Shown: positions 22,632 to 32,104, counted from the stretch's first letter. The stretch: DNA of 64,000 bases from Kingella potus (GCF_900451175.1 NZ_UGJJ01000003.1:1-64000), one strand, 5' to 3'. Notes: generated by a model not told the origin, from the letters alone. Program-made: numbers and translations.

Positions 22632-24878
22632 ATGCCGTTTTACCTGCTGCCCGCCTTTGCCTCCGGAGTCGTCCTCTCCTTCGCCCTGCCCGCCGTGCCG
22701 CCGCCCGCCCTTTGGACGGCGGCTTTCTGCTGCACGGCAGCGGTGTTTTGGCGGCACAGAAAAAGCGGGCTGTGGGCGGCCGTATTCCTTGCCGGCGCGT
22801 TGTGGGGCGTGTGGCGCACCGAAACCGCACTCGCACAACGCTGGCCGTCTGAAAAACAGGGCAGCACGGTTGCCATGACCGTACACGTGGCCGGACTGCC
22901 GCAGGACGACGGGCGGCGCGTACGCTTCCGGGCCGACGCGCTGGCCGCCGACGGACAACGCTACCGCATACAGCTTGCCGATTTCCGCCGCCGCGACTGG
23001 CCGGCAGGCAGCACCTGGCGGCTGAACGTGCGCCTGCGCTCCCCCGTAGGCGAAAGCAACCTGCGCGGCTTCAACCGCGAAGCGTGGGCATTGGCCAACA
23101 GCATCGACGCTTTGGGCACGGCGGGCGCGGAACGGCAGGTTGCGGCATGGCCGGGCGGTTTTACCAACGCTTTTTCAGACGGCCTGCTGCGTCTGCGCGA
23201 AAAAATCAGCGCAAACTGGCGGCATCTGCCACCCGAAACCGCCGACGGCGCGGCACTGATGCGCGCCCTGTCCGTGGGCGAACAGGACGCGCTGCGCGAC
23301 GAATGGTGGCAGGCCTTCCGTCCGCTGGGGCTGAACCATCTCGTCAGCGTTTCCGGCCTGCACGTTACGATGGTTGCGCTGATGGCGGCATGGCTCGCCA
23401 AGCCGCTGCTGCTGCGGCTGCCTTTTACCCCGCGCCGCCCGAAAGCATGGCTGGCGGCAGCAGGTGCGGCGGCGGCTCTGTTTTACACCGGACTGGCCGG
23501 TTTCGCCGTGCCCACCGTGCGCTCGCTGCTGATGATTGTCGCCGTGTCGGCGGCATGGCTCGCCGGCGGCACGGCCTCCGCATGGCGCGGCTGGTGGTTT
23601 GCGCTCGCGCTGGTGCTGCTGTCCGATCCCGCCGCAGCGCTCTCGGCGGGAAGCTGGCTGTCGTTTGGCCTTGTTGCCGCACTGCTGTGGGCAGACGCAT
23701 GGCGCACCGGCCGCCGCAAACCTGCCGCTGCCGCCCTGCGCGGCCAATGGGCGGCAACGCTGGCCACCGTCCCCTCGGCGGGCAGCCTGTTTTCCGTCCT
23801 CCCTCCCGCCGCACCCGTAGCCAACGCGCCGGCCATTCTCTGGTTTTCGTGGATACTCGTCCCCCTCGCGCTGGCCGCCTCGCTGCTGCCCGTTTACCCG
23901 CTGCAATACGCGGCAGCATGGCTGGGCGGGCAAACCCTGCACGTTTTGTCGTGGGCGGCGCGTTATGCTCCCGAATGGGGTGTGGCCGCCGCCCCGCCGC
24001 TGCTGCTGCCGCTTGCCGCAGCCGCATGCGGCATCCTCCTGCTGCCGCGCGGCGCGGGGCTGCGGCCGTGGGCCGTGCTGGTGCTGGCCGGTTTTGTGTT
24101 TTACCGCCCCGCCCCGCCCGAAACAGGCCGTCTGAAAACCACAGTCCTCGATGTCGGGCAAGGGCTGTCGGTGTATTTTCAGACGGCCTCCCACAGCCTG
24201 CTGTTCGACACAGGCACAGAAGGCGCGGCACAGATGCAGACCCTGCCCGCCCTGCGCGGCGCAGGCCTGCGGCGGCCGGACATACTGGTTTTGTCCCACC
24301 ACGATACCGACCACGACGGCGGCGCGGCCCTCCTTACCGCCGCCCTCTCCCCCCGCGCCGTACTGGCCGGCCAGCCGGAGTTTTACCCGCAGGCGCGAAG
24401 CTGCCGCGCCGAACAGGCATGGCAATGGGACGGCGTACGCTTCGAGTTTCTCGACACCGGCGCGGGCGGAGCGGGCGACAACGGGCTAAGCTGCGTGCTG
24501 CGCGTTGTCGCCGGAGGCACGGCCGTGCTGGTCGGCGGCGATTTGGACGCGCGCGGCGAAGCCGAACTCATCCGCCGCTACGGCGGCAGCCTCTACTCGC
24601 AGGTGCTGGTGCTCGGCCACCACGGCAGCCGCAGCGCATCCTCCGGCGCATTCCTCAACACCGTATCGCCGCAATACGCCGTGGCCTCCGCCGGCTTCGG
24701 CAACCCCTACGGCCACCCCGCCCGCGAAGTGCAAACCCGCCTCTCCGCCCACGGCATCCGCCTCCTGCGCACCGACCGCCAGGGCGCGTGGCAGTTTGAC
24801 ACCGGCGGCACCGACATCCGCGTCCGTCCCGCCGCACCCAAACGGTTTTACTGGCAGCAAAAACCGTTTGCCGACTGA
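22632..24878 (+). CDS. comA: ComEC/Rec2 DNA-uptake channel (ComA)
   Basis: 748 aa. It transports single-stranded DNA across the inner membrane during natural transformation. N-terminal membrane helices and a ComEC N-terminal domain (PVGESNLRGFNREAWALANS) are followed by the competence domain (LGLNHLVSVSGLHVTMVALM). Several further helices lead to a C-terminal metallo-beta-lactamase-like domain with LVLSHHDTDHDGGAALL and VLGHHGSRSASSGAFL. Metal-binding His and Asp residues are intact. Many DUS around the locus are the ligands of the same uptake pathway. Confidence 0.95.
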   Translation: MPFYLLPAFASGVVLSFALPAVPPPALWTAAFCCTAAVFWRHRKSGLWAAVFLAGALWGVWRTETALAQRWPSEKQGSTVAMTVHVAGLPQDDGRRVRFRADALAADGQRYRIQLADFRRRDWPAGSTWRLNVRLRSPVGESNLRGFNREAWALANSIDALGTAGAERQVAAWPGGFTNAFSDGLLRLREKISANWRHLPPETADGAALMRALSVGEQDALRDEWWQAFRPLGLNHLVSVSGLHVTMVALMAAWLAKPLLLRLPFTPRRPKAWLAAAGAAAALFYTGLAGFAVPTVRSLLMIVAVSAAWLAGGTASAWRGWWFALALVLLSDPAAALSAGSWLSFGLVAALLWADAWRTGRRKPAAAALRGQWAATLATVPSAGSLFSVLPPAAPVANAPAILWFSWILVPLALAASLLPVYPLQYAAAWLGGQTLHVLSWAARYAPEWGVAAAPPLLLPLAAAACGILLLPRGAGLRPWAVLVLAGFVFYRPAPPETGRLKTTVLDVGQGLSVYFQTASHSLLFDTGTEGAAQMQTLPALRGAGLRRPDILVLSHHDTDHDGGAALLTAALSPRAVLAGQPEFYPQARSCRAEQAWQWDGVRFEFLDTGAGGAGDNGLSCVLRVVAGGTAVLVGGDLDARGEAELIRRYGGSLYSQVLVLGHHGSRSASSGAFLNTVSPQYAVASAGFGNPYGHPAREVQTRLSAHGIRLLRTDRQGAWQFDTGGTDIRVRPAAPKRFYWQQKPFAD

Positions 24879-24883
24879 CAAAC

Positions 24884-24925
24884 AGGCCGTCTGAAAACCC
24901 GAATATGCGGCTTTTCAGACGGCCT
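24884..24925 (+). terminator. DUS inverted repeat after comA
   Basis: AGGCCGTCTGAA (24884-24895) and TTCAGACGGCCT (24914-24925) pair with an 18-nt loop. Likely terminator of comA. Confidence 0.8.
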
Positions 24926-25010
24926 GTCATGCGCCGCGCCCCCGCACAGACAAGCGCGGCAATCGCGCGTATAGTGCCGCCTTATCCCACCTTTTTGAAA
25001 GGAAACCGCC

Positions 25011-26462
25011 ATGCAGCTTGCCGATCCCGCCCTTTTGCAGACCCGCTGCCTGATAAACGGGCAATGGCGTGATGCCGACAGCGGCCGCACCCTGCCCGTT
25101 ACCAATCCCGCCACCGGCGACACCGTCGCCCGCGTGCCCGACATGGGCGAAGCGGAAACCCTATCCGCCGTTGCCGCCGCCTGCGCCGCGCAGAAAGCAT
25201 GGGCGGCACGCCCCGCCGCCGAACGCAGCCGCATCCTGCGCCGCTGGTTTGACCTGATTACCGAACAGCGCAGCAGCCTCGCCGCCATCCTCACCGCCGA
25301 ACAGGGCAAGCCGCTGGCCGAAGCGGAAGGCGAGATTGCCTACGGCGCGTCGTATATCGAATGGTATGCCGAAGAAGCCAAAAGGATTTACGGCGACACC
25401 GTCCCCGCGCTCCGCACCGACCAGCGGATTACCGTCATCCGCCAGCCCGTCGGCGTGTGTGCGGCCGTTACCCCTTGGAATTTCCCCAACGCCATGATTA
25501 CCCGCAAGGCCGCCCCCGCGCTGGCGGCAGGCTGCGCCTTTATCGTGCGCCCCGCCTCGAAAACGCCCCTCTCCGCGCTGGCTTTGGGCGAGCTGGCGCA
25601 GCGGGCGGGCATTCCCGCCGGCGTGTTCAACGTCATCACCGGCTCCTCCCGCGCCATCGGCGGCATACTCACCGGCGATGCGCGGGTGCGCAAATTCAGC
25701 TTTACCGGCTCCACAGAAGTGGGGCGCACCCTGATGGCGCAATGCGCCGCCACCGTGAAAAAAGTGTCGCTCGAACTGGGCGGCAACGCCCCTTTCATCG
25801 TTTTCGACGATGCCGACATCGACGCGGCGGTGCAGGGAGCGGTGGCCGCCAAATTCCGCAATGCCGGCCAAACCTGCGTCTGCGCCAACCGCTTTTATAT
25901 ACAAAGCGGCGTGTATGACGAATTTGCCGCCAAATTCGCCGCCGCCGCAGGCCGTCTGAAAACCGGCAACGGCACCCGCCCCGACACCGACATCGGCCCG
26001 CTGATCGATGCCGATGCTGCCGCCAACGTGCGCCGCCTGCTCGACGACGCAGCCGCCAAAGGCGGCCGTATCCTCTGCGGCGGCGTTTCAGACGGCCTCT
26101 TCCTCACGCCCGCCGTCATCGCGGATGCCAACGCGCAAATGGCCGTGTCCCGTGAAGAAATCTTCGGCCCTCTCGCCCCGCTGTTCCGCTTCGACAGCGA
26201 AGCAGAAGCCGTAGGGCTGGCCAACGACACCGAATACGGCCTGGCCGCCTATTTTTACAGCCGCGACATCGGCCGCATCACCCGCGTGGCCGAAGCACTC
26301 GAATACGGCATGGCCGCCGTCAACACCGGCATACTCTCCAACGCCGCCGCCCCCTTCGGCGGAATGAAGCAGTCGGGCATAGGCCGCGAAGGCTCGCGCT
26401 ACGGCCTGGACGAATATCTGGAAATGAAATACATCCTGACCGCCGGCATAGAGGCCGTCTGA
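25011..26462 (+). CDS. gabD: NAD(P)-dependent succinate-semialdehyde dehydrogenase
   Basis: 483 aa, the usual length. It oxidises succinate semialdehyde to succinate. The cofactor-binding start is [40 protein letters not shown] and [17 protein letters not shown] form the nucleotide site. The general base Glu is in [17 protein letters not shown] and the nucleophile Cys in [29 protein letters not shown] precedes the ATG. No gabT is adjacent. The stop lies in a DUS (EAV). Substrate is inferred from closest family pattern. Confidence 0.85.
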   Translation: MQLADPALLQTRCLINGQWRDADSGRTLPVTNPATGDTVARVPDMGEAETLSAVAAACAAQKAWAARPAAERSRILRRWFDLITEQRSSLAAILTAEQGKPLAEAEGEIAYGASYIEWYAEEAKRIYGDTVPALRTDQRITVIRQPVGVCAAVTPWNFPNAMITRKAAPALAAGCAFIVRPASKTPLSALALGELAQRAGIPAGVFNVITGSSRAIGGILTGDARVRKFSFTGSTEVGRTLMAQCAATVKKVSLELGGNAPFIVFDDADIDAAVQGAVAAKFRNAGQTCVCANRFYIQSGVYDEFAAKFAAAAGRLKTGNGTRPDTDIGPLIDADAAANVRRLLDDAAAKGGRILCGGVSDGLFLTPAVIADANAQMAVSREEIFGPLAPLFRFDSEAEAVGLANDTEYGLAAYFYSRDIGRITRVAEALEYGMAAVNTGILSNAAAPFGGMKQSGIGREGSRYGLDEYLEMKYILTAGIEAV

Positions 26463-26575
26463 ACAACACACGGCGCAAAAAGGCCGTCTGAAAACGCCGC
26501 CCCGCACAGCCAAAACCCGTTTTCAGACGGCCTGGCACATTGCGCCCGCCCCCAATCCTCCATAGAATGCCGCGC

Positions 26576-26998
26576 ATGAACACAAACCTCCAACGTCTCA
26601 ACCCCGCACGCGGCGGAAACGGCCCGATGCGCAACGCCGAACACGTGGCCGCCATGCTCAAACTGATGGCGCACCCCAGCCGCCTGATGCTGCTTTGCCT
26701 GCTCTCCGAAGGCCCCTGCAACGTCAGCGATATGGCACACGCGCTGGGCATCAGCCAAACCGCCCTGTCCAACCACCTCGCCAAGCTGCGCGAAGGCAAA
26801 CTCATCGATTTCACCCGCTACCACCGCGTACTCGAATACCACATTGCCTCGTCCGAAGCCCAAACCATCCTCGAAGTATTGAGCGGCTTCTGCCTCAACC
26901 GCAGCCCGGCTGCGCCCGATGCCGCGCAATGCCCCCTTGCCGCCGCAAACGGAAAATCCGGCGGCACAACCCGCCGGAGCAAAACGGACAAACCATGA
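26576..26998 (+). CDS. ArsR-family transcriptional regulator
   Basis: 140 aa from ATG 26576. A winged helix-turn-helix is clear: KLMAHPSRLMLLCLLSEGPC, NVSDMAHALGISQTALSNHL and AKLREGKLIDFTRYHRVLEY. The C-terminal tail is basic and Gly/Pro-rich. ArsR-type repressors sense metals or small molecules. A pair of Cys residues (LCLL; GPCNV) is present in the first helices, and a further Cys occurs later (GFCLN, AQCPL). The stop overlaps the exonuclease III start (ATGA), an unusual partner. Confidence 0.8.
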   Translation: MNTNLQRLNPARGGNGPMRNAEHVAAMLKLMAHPSRLMLLCLLSEGPCNVSDMAHALGISQTALSNHLAKLREGKLIDFTRYHRVLEYHIASSEAQTILEVLSGFCLNRSPAAPDAAQCPLAAANGKSGGTTRRSKTDKP

Positions 26999-27765
26999 AA
27001 ATCGCCTCTTGGAACGTCAATTCCCTCAACGTGCGCCTGGCGCAGGTACAAAACTGGCTCGCCGAACACCAGCCCGACATCCTGGCCTTGCAGGAACTCA
27101 AGCTCGACCAAGACAAATTTCCCGCCGCCGCCCTCGCCATGATGGGCTGGAAAAGCGTGTGGAGCGGCCAGAAAACCTACAACGGCGTGGCCATCCTCAG
27201 CCGCAGCGAACCGCAGGACGTACGCACCGGCCTGCCCGCCCTGCCCGACGATCCGCAGCGGCGCGTGATTGCCGCCACCATCGGCGGCGTGCGCGTCGTC
27301 AATGTCTACTGCGTCAACGGCGAAGCCCCCGACAGCCCGAAATTCCAATATAAAAGACAATGGTTTGCCGCGCTTACCGAATTGGTGCGCGACGAACTTT
27401 CCCGTCATGAAAAGCTCATCCTGCTCGGCGACTTCAACATCGCCCCCGCCGATGCCGACTGCTACGACCCGGAAAAATGGCGCGGCAAAATCCTCTGCAC
27501 CGACGAAGAGCGCGGCTGGTTCCAAACCCTGATTGATTCGGGGCTGGCCGACAGCCTGCGCCGCATCCGCCCCGAAGGCCCGCTCCCTACCTGGTTCGAC
27601 TATCGCGGCGCAATGTTCCAACGCGGACTCGGCCTGCGCATCGACCACATCCTGATTACCCCCGCGCTTGCCGCCGTATTGGAAGACGCGGCGGTGGATT
27701 TGGACGCACGTGCGCAGGAACGCCCCAGCGACCATGCTCCGGTGTGGGCGCAATTCGCTTTGTAA
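26995..27765 (+). CDS. xth: Exodeoxyribonuclease III family enzyme
   Basis: 256 aa from ATG 26995, coupled to the ArsR gene. The sequence MKIASWNVNSLNVRLAQVQ, LALQELKLDQDKFPAAAL (catalytic Glu), LLGDFNIAPADADCYDPEKW (Asp, Asn) and RIDHILITPALA plus RPSDHAPVWAQF (Asp-His) holds all ExoIII/APE-fold motifs. It repairs abasic or 3'-blocked ends. Neisseria have two such paralogues with different activities; this one resembles the 3'-phosphodiesterase NExo type, but I cannot decide without alignment. Confidence 0.88.
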   Translation: MKIASWNVNSLNVRLAQVQNWLAEHQPDILALQELKLDQDKFPAAALAMMGWKSVWSGQKTYNGVAILSRSEPQDVRTGLPALPDDPQRRVIAATIGGVRVVNVYCVNGEAPDSPKFQYKRQWFAALTELVRDELSRHEKLILLGDFNIAPADADCYDPEKWRGKILCTDEERGWFQTLIDSGLADSLRRIRPEGPLPTWFDYRGAMFQRGLGLRIDHILITPALAAVLEDAAVDLDARAQERPSDHAPVWAQFAL

Positions 27766-27769
27766 ACGC

Positions 27770-27824
27770 AGGCCGTCTGAAAACAGGGATTGCGCCGTAT
27801 CCGATCCTGTTTTTCAGACGGCCT
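27770..27824. terminator. DUS inverted repeat between convergent xth and mobB
   Basis: AGGCCGTCTGAA (27770-27781) and TTCAGACGGCCT (27813-27824) face each other. The right arm contains the mobB stop codon, so it serves both convergent genes. Confidence 0.8.
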
Positions 27825-28329
27825 TTTGCCCTTTCGCATCCGCATACCATTGCGCCACAAAACGCGCGATTTGCGCCGCATCGTTGAGATCCAACACCGG
27901 ACAGGCGCATTCGAATGTACAGTCGGCCGCCACCGCCAGCACATAGCCGTCGGTTTCCGGCAGCGGCCTGCCCGAATCCCGGCGGTGCAGCAGGATTTTC
28001 GGCAGCGGCTCGTGCTTGAAGCCCTCCACCAGCACCAAATCCGCCAGCGCGGGATCAAACTGCCGCAGCAAATAGTCAAACGGCGCGGCCTCCTGCGGCG
28101 TTTCGGTCATCAACGCCCAACGGTTGCCGCAGGCCATCATAACCTGCGCCGCACCCGCCTGCGTCATACGGTGGCTGTCTTTGCCGGGGCGGTCGGTCTG
28201 CGCGTTGTGGTGGCTGTGCTTGACCACCGCCGCCCGCAGCCCCAGGGCGCGAAGCTGCGGCAGCAGTTTTTCCAGCAGCGTGGTTTTGCCGCTGCCGCTG
28301 TATCCGGTAATACCGATCACGGGAAGCAT
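27814..28329 (-). CDS. mobB: Molybdopterin-guanine dinucleotide biosynthesis protein B
   Basis: 171 aa from ATG 28329, preceded by GAGGAGAAGAC; a longer in-frame start exists at 28362. The P-loop is GYSGSGKTTLLEKLLPQLRA. VKHSHHNAQTDRPGKDSHRM and DLVLVEGFKHEPLPKILLHR are MobB signatures. It is a GTP-binding helper of MobA in attaching GMP to molybdopterin. It stands alone on the minus strand, 25 kb from mobA, moaA, moaB and moeA. The stop lies in a DUS. Confidence 0.92.
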   Translation of the reverse strand: MLPVIGITGYSGSGKTTLLEKLLPQLRALGLRAAVVKHSHHNAQTDRPGKDSHRMTQAGAAQVMMACGNRWALMTETPQEAAPFDYLLRQFDPALADLVLVEGFKHEPLPKILLHRRDSGRPLPETDGYVLAVAADCTFECACPVLDLNDAAQIARFVAQWYADAKGQKAV

Positions 28330-28402
28330 CGTCTTCTCCTCAGGTAAAAAAAATGCCGCCATTATAGCTGCGGCTCACCTGCCGCCCGCGCCAAACCGCA
28401 AA

Positions 28403-28433
28403 AGGCCGTCTGAAAACCCGTTTTCAGACGGCC
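28403..28433 (+). terminator. DUS inverted repeat between mobB and the phosphatase gene
   Basis: AGGCCGTCTGAA (28403-28414) faces TTCAGACGGCC (28423-28433) across an 8-nt loop. It lies between two divergent genes rather than behind one, so its role as terminator is uncertain. Confidence 0.6.
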
Positions 28434-28459
28434 GCCACACCCGAAAGCCGCTCCCCGCC

Positions 28460-29791
28460 ATGAAACCCGCACTCAAACCCTCATTATTCAAGCTGCTGGC
28501 CGTCGGTGCGCTGTTTTACAGCAGCTACGGCCTGTCCAACTTCCTTGCCTCGCGCCGCGCCTCCGTACCCGAAATCGCCTTCGACTGGGAACGCGGCATC
28601 CCGTTTTGGGCGTGGACGGTCATCCCCTACTGGTCGCTCAACCTGATGTATGCCGCAGCGTTTTTCCTCTGCCGCGACACGCGGGAACAAAACCGCTACA
28701 TCCTGCGGCTGGTTGCGGCGCAGCTTGCCGCAACGGCCTGCTTCCTGCTTTTCCCCCTGCATTTTTCATGGCCGAAGCCGCCCTACGGCGGAATTTCCGG
28801 CTGGCTGTTTGACGCGCTTTTGGCCTTCGACCTGCCGTATAACCAAGCCCCCTCGCTGCACATCGCGCTTGCCCTCATCGTCGGCGCGTTTTACTGGCGG
28901 CGTTTCCCCAAAATCCGCCTGCCGCTCGTTTTGTGGCAGAGCCTGATTGCCCTGTCGGTGCTGACCACCTACCAGCACCATTTCATCGACGTCCCCACCG
29001 GCGCGTTATTGGGCGTTTTGGTGCTGTGGGCTTTGCCGCAGCAGGGACGCAGCCCGTTCAGACGGCCTCCCGAACGGCACGGGCATACGGACAGAGGCCG
29101 TCTGAAACTGGCACGCCGCTATCTGGCGGGCGCATTTGCCGCCGCCCTGCCCGCCCTGGCCGGCGGCGCATGGCTGTGGCTGCTGTGGCTGTCCGCCGCC
29201 CTGCTGGCCGTGGCCTTTGCCTACTTCGCCGCCAATCCCGCCGTGTTCCAAAAACGGCCAGACGGCACACTGTCTCCCGCCGCCGCCGCCCTGTTGCTGC
29301 CCTATCTCGCCGCCGTGCGCCTGAACGCCGCTTTCTGGCTGCGCGGCAAAGCCCGCACCGCCCAAGTGCGCGACGGCCTGTTTATCGGCAGCATACTCGG
29401 CGCAAAAGGGTTTCCCGCCGTATTGGATTTGTGCGCCGAATACCCCTGCCGCCACACCGCCGCCGAATACCGCTCCCTGCCGCTGCCCGATTTGCTCCTG
29501 CCCTCCGCAGAAATCTTGGCGCAGGCCGCCGCACAGGCCGAACAGATGCGTCGCACGCACGGGCGCGTCTTGGTCTGCTGCGCGTTGGGCTACGGGCGCA
29601 GCGCGGCGGTGGTGCTGGCCTGGCTCACGGCCTACGGCGGCTGCAAAAACGCTGCCGAAGCCGCAGCCGTATTGCAGCAAGTGCGGCCGCAGGCCGTGTT
29701 GGCGCAGAAGGTAATCGCAGCGGCCGACGCAGCCGCAGGCCGTCTGAAAACACAGCCGCGCCATGCGCCATCCGGTTTTCAGACGGCCTGA
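28460..29791 (+). CDS. PAP2-like/dual-specificity phosphatase fusion membrane protein
   Basis: 443 aa from ATG 28460; longer upstream frames overlap the opposite mobB gene. The N-terminal half (about 1-200) has several membrane helices and PAP2-like motifs (YNQAPSLHIALALIVGAF; TTYQHHFIDVPTGALLGVL). Two further hydrophobic segments (ALAGGAWLWLLWLSAALLAV) lead to a cytosolic C-terminal domain with LVCCALGYGRSAAVVLAWL, a Cx5R phosphatase loop whose usual preceding His is Cys. The combination suggests a lipid phosphatase with a dual-specificity phosphatase module. The stop follows a DUS. Confidence 0.75.
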   Translation: MKPALKPSLFKLLAVGALFYSSYGLSNFLASRRASVPEIAFDWERGIPFWAWTVIPYWSLNLMYAAAFFLCRDTREQNRYILRLVAAQLAATACFLLFPLHFSWPKPPYGGISGWLFDALLAFDLPYNQAPSLHIALALIVGAFYWRRFPKIRLPLVLWQSLIALSVLTTYQHHFIDVPTGALLGVLVLWALPQQGRSPFRRPPERHGHTDRGRLKLARRYLAGAFAAALPALAGGAWLWLLWLSAALLAVAFAYFAANPAVFQKRPDGTLSPAAAALLLPYLAAVRLNAAFWLRGKARTAQVRDGLFIGSILGAKGFPAVLDLCAEYPCRHTAAEYRSLPLPDLLLPSAEILAQAAAQAEQMRRTHGRVLVCCALGYGRSAAVVLAWLTAYGGCKNAAEAAAVLQQVRPQAVLAQKVIAAADAAAGRLKTQPRHAPSGFQTA

Positions 29792-29812
29792 ATCCGCATA
29801 AGGAAACAAAAT

Positions 29813-30193
29813 ATGAACGACGACCAAACCCAAGCCCTCGTTACCGCCCGCCTGCTCTCTGCCGCCCGTCCCGCCGCCGCCGCCAACGTGCTGCTGGCCG
29901 CACTGGCCGCGCAATACGGCGGACCCGGGGCTGCCATACAGCTCGTATTGGCCGCCGCCCTGCTTTACTGCCACATCCGCCTTGCGTTTGACCGCCGCGT
30001 GTTTGAAGACTTCGCCTGCGGCCGCTACACGCCCGAAGCCTTCGATGCCGCCCTGCGGCAAACCGGCCTGCGCCGCAGCTTTCCGGAGCGTACCGCCATG
30101 CCGCAGCGCAGCGCGGGCGCACTGGCTCTGTGGCGCAAAAGCCTGTATCTGACGGCGGCACAGGCGGCGGTTTTGCTGATACAGGCCGTCTGA
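29813..30193 (+). CDS. Small membrane protein of unknown function
   Basis: 126 aa. Two hydrophobic stretches (ANVLLAALAAQYGGPGAAIQ, LVLAAALLYCHIRLAF) and one C-terminal (LYLTAAQAAVLLIQAV). It starts 21 nt after the phosphatase gene, so it may be cotranscribed. AAGGAAACAAAAT precedes ATG 29813. The last codons overlap a DUS. No family recognised. Confidence 0.65.
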   Translation: MNDDQTQALVTARLLSAARPAAAANVLLAALAAQYGGPGAAIQLVLAAALLYCHIRLAFDRRVFEDFACGRYTPEAFDAALRQTGLRRSFPERTAMPQRSAGALALWRKSLYLTAAQAAVLLIQAV

Positions 30194-30200
30194 AAAACAG

Positions 30201-30660
30201 ATGCGGCAAACAGTAGGGTGTGTGGCGCAGCCACGCACGCGTTCCCGCCAAAATAAACATCAGGCCGTCTGAAAACAGACACTGCAAAGCAGGGTGTGTC
30301 GCCCAAAAGCGACGCACGCGGTTTTTGCCGCCTCCGCCCATCCGCCACCTCCGCAACCTCTTACCGACCCGAAAACCGCGTGCGTTGCGGAACAACACAC
30401 CCTACACAGCGGCAGAGGCCGTCTGAAAACGGATGCGGCAAACAGTAGGGTGTGTGGCGCAGCCACGCACGCGTTCCCGCCAAAATAAACATCAGGCCGT
30501 CTGAAAACAGACACCGCAAAGCAGGGGGTGCCGCCCAAAGGCGACGCACGCGGTTTTTACCACCACTACTCACATCCACCTCCGCAAACCCTTACCGGCC
30601 CGAGAACCGCGTGCGTTGCGGAGCAACACACCCTACACAGCGGCAGAGGCCGTCTGAAAG
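30201..30660. repeat. Tandem duplication of a 232-bp intergenic unit
   Basis: The unit beginning ATGCGGCAAACAGTAGGGTG at 30201 starts again at 30433. Each copy holds the hairpin repeat TAGGGTGTGTGGCGCAGCCA...CGCACGCG, a DUS (AGGCCGTCTGAAAACAGACA), a second hairpin repeat in inverted orientation and a final DUS. The copies are diverged by scattered substitutions and short indels in the middle, but are near identical at their starts. The gap is non-coding. Confidence 0.9.
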
Positions 30661-30701
30661 CCGCATTGCGGTTTTCAGACGGCCTCTCTCTTTTCCTGTG
30701 T

Positions 30702-31724
30702 TCAGATCCGCGAACGCACGTCAAACGCCTGCCGCAGCCCTTCGCCTATCATCACCAGCAGCAGCAGCATCACGGTCAGCGTGCCCACGGCGGACAGCCC
30801 GATCCACCATGCGTCGAGATTGTCTTTGCCCTGCGCGAGCAGCTCGCCCAAACCGGCCCGGGCCGCGGGTACGCCGAGGCCGAGGAAGTCGAGGCTGGTC
30901 AGCGCAAGCACCGCGCCGGAGATGCGGAAGGGCAGAAACGCCAGTACGGGCGTAAGGCTGTTGGGCAGGATGTGCCGCCACATAACCGCGCCGCTGCCCA
31001 CACCCATCGCCCGCGCGGCCAAAACATAATCGGCACGGCGGTTTTTCAGAAATTCGGCGCGCATATAGTCCGACAGCCCCATCCAGCCGAACAGCGACAG
31101 CAGCGCCAGCAGCAGCAAAAGTCCGGGGTTGAAAAACGACGACAGGATAATCAGCAGATACAGCTCGGGCATTCCGCTCCATATTTCGATCAGGCGTTGC
31201 AAAACCAGATCGGTTCTGCCGCCGTAATAGCCCTGCACCGCGCCGGCGGCAATGCCGATGACGGTGGTAACGGCGGTGAGCGCGAGGGCAAACAGCAGCG
31301 AATCGCGGAAACCGTATACCAGCCGCGCCAGCACGTCGCGGCCGCGGTCGTCGGTGCCCAGCAGATGCTTTGACGAGGGCGCGGCCGGGTCGGGTGCGGT
31401 GTCGGAGTCGTCCAGCGTGCCTGCGGCGTACGGGTTGGGCGGATATACGGCACGGCTGCCTTCGGAAGTGATGTTCCGCCGCACCAGCGGGTCGAGATAG
31501 TCGGCGGGCGTGTCGAAATCGCCGCCGAAATCACGGTCGTGATAAGTGGCCAGAAGCGGAAAATAATGCGCACCGCGATACTGTATCCACAACGGTTTGT
31601 CGTTGCTCCACAGCGGCGCGGCCAGCGCGGCGGCAAAAAGAAAGGCAAGCAGCAGAAAGCTGAAATAGCCGCGTTTGTGGCGTTTGAACGCCTGCCACGC
31701 GCTGCGGGCGGGAGTGTTTGGCAT
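30702..31724 (-). CDS. yejE: Peptide ABC transporter permease, YejE type
   Basis: 340 aa from ATG 31724 (MPNTPARSAWQAFKRHKRG). The N-terminus after one membrane helix has NDKPLWIQYRGAHYFPLLAT and YHDRDFGGDFDTPADYLDP, the hallmark of YejE. The permease core GTDDRGRDVLARLVYGFRDS, the EAA loop SDYMRAEFLKNRRADYVLAA and SLDFLGLGVPAARAGLGELL follow. It imports peptides such as microcin C. The partner genes yejA, yejB, yejF are not adjacent on this strand: the region upstream is 380 bp of DUS-bearing non-coding DNA. It may work with components encoded elsewhere. Confidence 0.88.
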   Translation of the reverse strand: MPNTPARSAWQAFKRHKRGYFSFLLLAFLFAAALAAPLWSNDKPLWIQYRGAHYFPLLATYHDRDFGGDFDTPADYLDPLVRRNITSEGSRAVYPPNPYAAGTLDDSDTAPDPAAPSSKHLLGTDDRGRDVLARLVYGFRDSLLFALALTAVTTVIGIAAGAVQGYYGGRTDLVLQRLIEIWSGMPELYLLIILSSFFNPGLLLLLALLSLFGWMGLSDYMRAEFLKNRRADYVLAARAMGVGSGAVMWRHILPNSLTPVLAFLPFRISGAVLALTSLDFLGLGVPAARAGLGELLAQGKDNLDAWWIGLSAVGTLTVMLLLLVMIGEGLRQAFDVRSRI

Positions 31725-32068
31725 ATCGGGTTTCGTCGGTTGGTCGGTATCGGGAGGCCGTCTGAAAAACGGATTGCCGGTTTTCAGACGGCCTGTTGCT
31801 CGGGCAGGCAGGCAGCGGCTTTCAGACGGACTGCAAAAGAATTTTGCCAAACGGCGCAAAAGGCTGCCGCCGATTCGTCGGACAAAGCCATGCCCGATAC
31901 GGAATGCCGTACGCAGTTCGGCCTGTCGGAATGGTACGGGAAAGCCCTGATGCGCCCTTTGCTTTCCTTTCCCATATCGCAACAGGCCGCGAAAGATAGC
32001 AGCTTTCCGACAGCCCCGCCACGCGCAACGCAAAAAACGCTTGCCACAGCGTTTCGCCCTGTTTAAAA
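31725..32068. other. Intergenic stretch, no gene seen
   Basis: 344 bp between divergent yejE and rpmE2. It holds a DUS inverted repeat (AGGCCGTCTGAA about 31756 and TTCAGACGGCCT about 31784) and a degenerate third copy. Overlapping short frames are without ribosome sites. Confidence 0.6.
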
Positions 32069-32083
32069 TGTTACAACATAACA
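32069..32083 (+). promoter_or_regulatory. Candidate Zur operator upstream of rpmE2-rpmJ2
   Basis: TGTTACAACATAACA is a near-perfect palindrome (TGTTA-N5-TAACA) 22 nt before the rpmE2 start. It resembles the Zur box of Neisseria (TGTTAT-type half sites). Zinc-independent L31/L36 paralogues are classic Zur-repressed genes, so zinc starvation should induce this operon. Confidence 0.65.
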
Positions 32084-32104
32084 AACAAAGGAGCGTTATC
32101 CGAT

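Noticed and set aside
22251..22633. Possible genes of about 124 codons on both strands between the TPR gene and comA
   Set aside because: Neither has a ribosome site or a family pattern, and the two overlap completely on opposite strands.
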